A stretch of DNA of 64,000 nucleotides from Bradyrhizobium erythrophlei (GTDB lineage: Bacteria; Pseudomonadota; Alphaproteobacteria; Rhizobiales; Xanthobacteraceae). This document shows positions 60,271 to 64,000 of the stretch, in pieces (positions within the stretch are counted from its first letter, which is position 1; every line of letters begins with the position of its first letter). The stretch covers positions 361,501 to 425,500 of the forward strand of contig FSRD01000001.1 of the NCBI GenBank assembly GCA_900129675.1. Direction: 5' to 3'. The notes under the pieces are model-generated. The model was given only the letters and a program-made list of their open reading frames with translations, was not told the origin of the DNA and did no database searches. The position numbers were made by a program, and so were the translations under genes.

Positions 60271-62541
60271 ATGACAGCGAGTGCGGCTCTTAGGAAAGAA
60301 GGGGATGCTGGAGATTGCTGGAGAGGTTTTCGGCCAGGCGATTGGCGCACTTCCATTAGCGTTCGCGATTTCATCGTCCGCAATGCTACGCCTTACACCG
60401 GCAACGAGGACTTCCTGGCCGGCGCATCGCAGCGCACAAAGGCCGTTTGGGCGAAACTACAGCCCTACTTCGCGGACGAAAGGAAAAAGGGCGTTCTGGC
60501 GGTCGATACCAAGACGCCCTCCACCCTGCTGGCCCACAAGGCCGGTTACATCGACCGTGACAATGAGATCATCGTCGGGCTTCAGACCGACCAGCCGTTC
60601 AAGCGCGCCATCTTCCCGTTCGGCGGCTTGAGAATGGTTGAAGCAGGCATCAAAGCCGCCGGTTTCGAACCGGATCCGGCGGTGCACGAGACCTTCACGA
60701 AGTACCGCAGGTCGCACAATGACGGCGTCTTCGACACCTACACGCCGGAGATCATGAATTGCCGCCGGTCCGGCATCATTACCGGACTTCCGGATGCCTA
60801 CGGCCGCGGCCGCATCATCGGCGACTATCGCCGCGTGGCGCTCTACGGAGTCGATCGACTCATCGAAGCAAAGCACGCCGAACGAGCGCAGATCGACGAC
60901 ATGTGGCCGACCGACGAGATCATTCGGATGCGCGAAGAGCTGTCCGAGCAGGTCCGCGCCCTCGAGGATCTGGCGTCGATGGCGAAGCTCTACGATCGCG
61001 ATATTTCGAAGCCGGCCACGAACGCACAGGAGGCGTTCCAGTGGACCTATTTCGCCTATCTCGGCGCCATCAAGGAAGCCAACGGCGCGGCGATGTCGAT
61101 CGGCCGCATCTCGAGCTTCCTCGACGTCTATATCGAGCGTGACCTGAAGGCCGGTGCCCTGGACGAGGCGCGGGCGCAGGAACTGTGGGACCAGCTGGTG
61201 CAGAAGCTGCGCATCGTGCGCTTCCTTCGGACGCCGGACTACGACGCGCTGTTCAGCGGTGACCCCTACTGGGCGACCGAGTGCGTCGGCGGCATGGATC
61301 TCGACGGACGCACGCTCGTGACCAAGAGCAGCTACCGGATGCTGCATACGCTCTACAATCTGGGGGCGGCGCCGGAGCCGAACATCACGGTGCTGTGGTC
61401 GAACCATATGCCCGCGCCGTTCAAGCGCTACTGCGTCAAGGTCAGCCGCGACACGTCTTCGCTGCAATACGAGAACGACGATCTGATGCGGCCGTTCTGG
61501 GGCGACGACTACGGCATCGCCTGCTGCGTTTCGGCGATGCGGCTGGGCAAGCAGATGCAGTTCTTCGGCGCGCGTGTCAATTTCGCCAAGGCGCTGCTTT
61601 ACGCCATCAACGGTGGCCGCGACGAGGTCTCCGGCGATCAGGTCGCACCGCAGACAATGCCTGTTGTCGGCGAGTTCCTCGACTATGACGACGTCATGGC
61701 CAAGTTCGACACCACGATGGAATGGCTGGCCAAAACCTATGTCCATGCCATGAACTGCATTCATTATATGCACGACAAGTATTTCTACGAGCGCCTCGAA
61801 ATGGCGCTGCACGACCGCGATATCCTGCGAACGATGGCGTTCGGGATCGCGGGTCTTTCAGTCGTTGCCGATAGTTTGAGCGCGATCAAGTACGGCAAGA
61901 TGCGCGTCACGCGCGACGCCACGGGACTGATTGTCGACTATCAGAACGAAGGCAACCAATCAACGCCGCAGTTCGGCAACAACGACGATCGGGTCGATCA
62001 GATCGCCTCCAGTCTGGTCACGAGCTTCATGGACAAGATCCGCAAGCATCCGACCTACCGGAACGCGACGCACACCCAGAGCGTGCTGACGATCACCTCC
62101 AATGTCGTCTACGGCAAGGCCACCGGAAATACGCCGGACGGTCGGCGCAAGGGCGAGCCGTTCGGGCCCGGCGCCAACCCGATGCATGGGCGCGACAGCC
62201 ATGGCTGGCTGGCCTCCTGTCTTTCAGTCGCGAAGCTTCCTTACAAGGATTCGCTGGACGGCATCAGCTACACCGTGTCCGTCGCGCCGCAAAAGACCCA
62301 CCTGTCGGACACCCAGTTGCTGGATGAGGCGGTCAAGGCCTTCGACGTCTATTTCGATCGCGGTGGGTTCCACATGAACCTGAACGTGATCGACAAGGAG
62401 ACGCTCGAGGACGCGATCAAGAACCCGGACAAATACCCGCAGCTCACGATCCGGGTCTCGGGCTATGCGGTGAACTTCGTCCGCCTGACGCCCGAGCAGC
62501 AGCGAGACGTGATCAGCCGTACCTTCCACGGCCAGATTTGA
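60271..62541 (+). CDS. pflB: Pyruvate formate-lyase (formate C-acetyltransferase)
   Basis: A glycyl-radical enzyme of 756 residues converting pyruvate and CoA to acetyl-CoA and formate under anoxia. The active-site pair Cys418-Cys419 lies in [10 protein letters not shown]. The C-terminal radical loop [20 protein letters not shown] puts the glycyl radical at Gly731. Numbering and length are nearly those of the E. coli enzyme (760). The ATG at 60271 is 7 bp after GGAGG; 60259 is an alternative. The activase gene follows after 12 bp. The enzyme is oxygen-sensitive, which fits the upstream FNR/FixK box. True PFL rather than a diol dehydratase relative is indicated by the double cysteine and C-terminal sequence. 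Confidence 0.96.
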   Translation: MTASAALRKEGDAGDCWRGFRPGDWRTSISVRDFIVRNATPYTGNEDFLAGASQRTKAVWAKLQPYFADERKKGVLAVDTKTPSTLLAHKAGYIDRDNEIIVGLQTDQPFKRAIFPFGGLRMVEAGIKAAGFEPDPAVHETFTKYRRSHNDGVFDTYTPEIMNCRRSGIITGLPDAYGRGRIIGDYRRVALYGVDRLIEAKHAERAQIDDMWPTDEIIRMREELSEQVRALEDLASMAKLYDRDISKPATNAQEAFQWTYFAYLGAIKEANGAAMSIGRISSFLDVYIERDLKAGALDEARAQELWDQLVQKLRIVRFLRTPDYDALFSGDPYWATECVGGMDLDGRTLVTKSSYRMLHTLYNLGAAPEPNITVLWSNHMPAPFKRYCVKVSRDTSSLQYENDDLMRPFWGDDYGIACCVSAMRLGKQMQFFGARVNFAKALLYAINGGRDEVSGDQVAPQTMPVVGEFLDYDDVMAKFDTTMEWLAKTYVHAMNCIHYMHDKYFYERLEMALHDRDILRTMAFGIAGLSVVADSLSAIKYGKMRVTRDATGLIVDYQNEGNQSTPQFGNNDDRVDQIASSLVTSFMDKIRKHPTYRNATHTQSVLTITSNVVYGKATGNTPDGRRKGEPFGPGANPMHGRDSHGWLASCLSVAKLPYKDSLDGISYTVSVAPQKTHLSDTQLLDEAVKAFDVYFDRGGFHMNLNVIDKETLEDAIKNPDKYPQLTIRVSGYAVNFVRLTPEQQRDVISRTFHGQI

Positions 62542-62553
62542 TCGAGGTACGCC

Positions 62554-63381
62554 ATGTCGACCGTGCAGCCATTGGAACCCGGAAGTCGTTACGACCTCCG
62601 GGTCGGGATTTCGCCCGACGCGCCCGATGAGAGCGCGGTCAAGGACGAGGTCGGTTCGTTCGGTTATTGCCATTCCTACGAAACGTCGTCGCGCTACGAC
62701 GGCCCCGGCCTGCGCGTCGTGCTGTTTCTCTCGGGCTGCCTGCTGCGCTGTAGCTATTGCCACAACCCTGACACCTGGCACCTCAAGGACGGCACCTATG
62801 TCTCGGTCGACCATGTGCTTCGGCGCATTGCCGATTTCGCGCCGTCCATCCAGGCGCTCGGCGGCGGGCTGACGATCTCGGGCGGCGAGCCTATGGTGCA
62901 GCTGGCTTTCACCAAGCGGATCCTCGCCGGCGCCAGGCGCATGGGCCTGCACACGGCGATACAGACGTCCGGATTTCTGGGCGACCGCGCCGACGAAAGC
63001 TTCCTGTCCGAGGTCGACCTCGTCCTGCTCGATATCAAGAGTTCGGATCCGGAAACATACCGGCGAACGACCGAACGCGATCTGGCGCCCACCCTTCGCT
63101 TCGCCGAGCGTCTGGCCGCGTTGTCGAAGCCGGTCTGGGTTCGCTTCACGCTGGTGCCCGGCGAGACCGACGACCCCACGAATGTCGACGGCATTGCACG
63201 ATTTGTCGCGCCGATGAAGAACGTCCAATGGGTGGAGGTTCAGCCATTCCACCAGATGGGTTCGTTCAAGTGGAAGGCGATGGGCCTTGAATACAAGCTC
63301 GAGAACACCCAGCCGCCGAGCCGCGATCTGGTGAACCGGGTGATCGAACAATTTCGTGCCGCAGGGTGCCAGGCACGCTGA
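62554..63381 (+). CDS. pflA: Pyruvate formate-lyase activating enzyme
   Basis: A radical-SAM protein of 275 residues. The cluster motif FLSGCLLRCSYCHNP has C-x3-C-x2-C at Cys62, Cys66 and Cys69, and YDGPGLR precedes it, as in known PflA. LTISGGEPMVQ is the SAM-binding Gly-Gly-Glu motif. It generates the glycyl radical on PflB using S-adenosylmethionine and a [4Fe-4S] cluster. About 40 residues precede the conserved core, longer than in E. coli. GATCGAGGTACGCC lies before the ATG; the gene starts 12 bp after pflB. Confidence 0.95.
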   Translation: MSTVQPLEPGSRYDLRVGISPDAPDESAVKDEVGSFGYCHSYETSSRYDGPGLRVVLFLSGCLLRCSYCHNPDTWHLKDGTYVSVDHVLRRIADFAPSIQALGGGLTISGGEPMVQLAFTKRILAGARRMGLHTAIQTSGFLGDRADESFLSEVDLVLLDIKSSDPETYRRTTERDLAPTLRFAERLAALSKPVWVRFTLVPGETDDPTNVDGIARFVAPMKNVQWVEVQPFHQMGSFKWKAMGLEYKLENTQPPSRDLVNRVIEQFRAAGCQAR

Positions 63382-63421
63382 TTCAAACAGATGTCCGGCC
63401 AATCCGGGGGAGTTAAGACAC

Positions 63422-64000
63422 ATGTTGGATCTTGCACGCGACATCATCGGCAGCCAGCCGATCCTGACGGCGTTTCTCGCGATCGGACTGGGCTACCTGG
63501 TCGGCCAGATCAGCGTAGCCGGGTTTTCGCTCGGGGTCGGCGCGGTACTGTTCGTCGCCCTTGCGATCGGCGCATTCGCGCCGAAGGCCCAGATCATCGG
63601 ACCCATCGGCCTGACCGGGCTGATCATGTTCCTGTACGGCATCGGCATCCTGTATGGCCGCCAATTTTTTGAAGGCATCCTTGGCAGCGGCCAGAAATAC
63701 AATCTGCTGGCGCTGGTCGCCTGTCTCGCCGGCCTGCTGGTTGCGCTCGGACTGGGACACGTCTTCGGCATCAAGATCGGCCACACGCTTGGTCTCTACG
63801 CGGGATCGATGACGAGCACGGCGTCGCTGCAAGCGGCGCTTGAAGTCATGAAGAACAAGGATCCGTCGATCGGCTATTCCATCGCCTACCCGTTTGGGGT
63901 TCTCGGCCCGATCCTCTGCATCTATTTCATGACACGCATCGTGAAGCCCAAATTCCCCGCGAAAGCGCAGCGCTTCCACATGGGCGAAATCTCAATCGGC
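63422..64000 (+). CDS. AspT/YidE-type (AAE family) transporter, 5' part
   Basis: 193 residues are visible before the window ends. MLDLARDIIGSQPILTAFLA is followed by at least five TM segments and the characteristic duplicated-domain motif LGLYAGSMTSTASLQAALEV. The GYSIAYPFGVLGPILCIYF helix matches the aspartate:alanine exchanger/YidE-YbjL family, whose members exchange acids or are of unknown substrate. It begins 40 bp after pflA on the same strand, so it is probably in the pfl operon and may move a fermentation acid. The C-terminal TrkA-C and second domain are out of view. Confidence 0.85.
   Translation, partial: MLDLARDIIGSQPILTAFLAIGLGYLVGQISVAGFSLGVGAVLFVALAIGAFAPKAQIIGPIGLTGLIMFLYGIGILYGRQFFEGILGSGQKYNLLALVACLAGLLVALGLGHVFGIKIGHTLGLYAGSMTSTASLQAALEVMKNKDPSIGYSIAYPFGVLGPILCIYFMTRIVKPKFPAKAQRFHMGEISIG

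Overview
The window is a chromosomal segment of a high-GC alphaproteobacterium, most probably Bradyrhizobium or a close Nitrobacteraceae relative. The reasons are the ispH-thrB-rnhA operon next to the cell-cycle regulator trcR, a TAXI-type TRAP operon, an NdvA-like glucan exporter, abundant acyl-CoA ligases, and several families of palindromic intergenic repeats of the kind common in Bradyrhizobium. This is inferred from family resemblance; no rRNA or tRNA gene is present to confirm it.

Region 1 (1-25.4 kb) is ordinary core or housekeeping sequence. It holds aspartate ammonia-lyase (cut by the window start), exported or membrane proteins of unknown role, two nitronate monooxygenase paralogues, two acyl-CoA ligases, an ArsR-SRPBCC regulator with a palindromic operator, a thioesterase, upp, a HisE-like enzyme, a solute-binding protein, an NdvA-like ABC exporter, a D,D-carboxypeptidase, fadD, a peroxiredoxin, rnhA-thrB-ispH and trcR. 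Region 2 (25.4-29.4 kb) holds an IS110-family element that has split a palindromic repeat, followed by a propionyl-CoA synthetase. Region 3 (29.4-41 kb) holds tandem TPR/LprI-like secreted proteins, a TAXI-TRAP transporter operon with an SDR enzyme, a degenerate receiver-EAL protein, and a beta-propeller gene flanked by a duplicated gene fragment.

Region 4 (about 41-54.6 kb) is an accessory tract. It begins where a palindromic repeat is cut short. Genes are small, on both strands, visibly less GC-rich, mostly unrecognised, and mixed with broken remnants (two SRAP fragments, a zinc-binding-protein remnant, a frameshifted membrane ORF). Its more substantial genes are an AlbA_2/Schlafen-type protein coupled to two membrane-anchored neighbours, and a PIN-like nuclease with a small partner. 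Both are candidate defence or stress modules of unproven function. An IS701-type element with CTAG target duplications and a frameshifted transposase closes the tract.

Region 5 (56.1-64 kb) is a divergent cluster. Leftward run a class I polyhydroxyalkanoate synthase, a CBS-domain protein and a GntP-family permease. Rightward run pyruvate formate-lyase, its radical-SAM activase and an AspT/YidE-type transporter (cut by the window end). A perfect FNR/FixK-type box, TTGATCTAGATCAA, lies between the two arms 120 bp from the pyruvate formate-lyase start. The simplest reading is an oxygen-controlled module that splits pyruvate without oxidation and couples acetyl-CoA to PHA storage. This is the most coherent system in the window.
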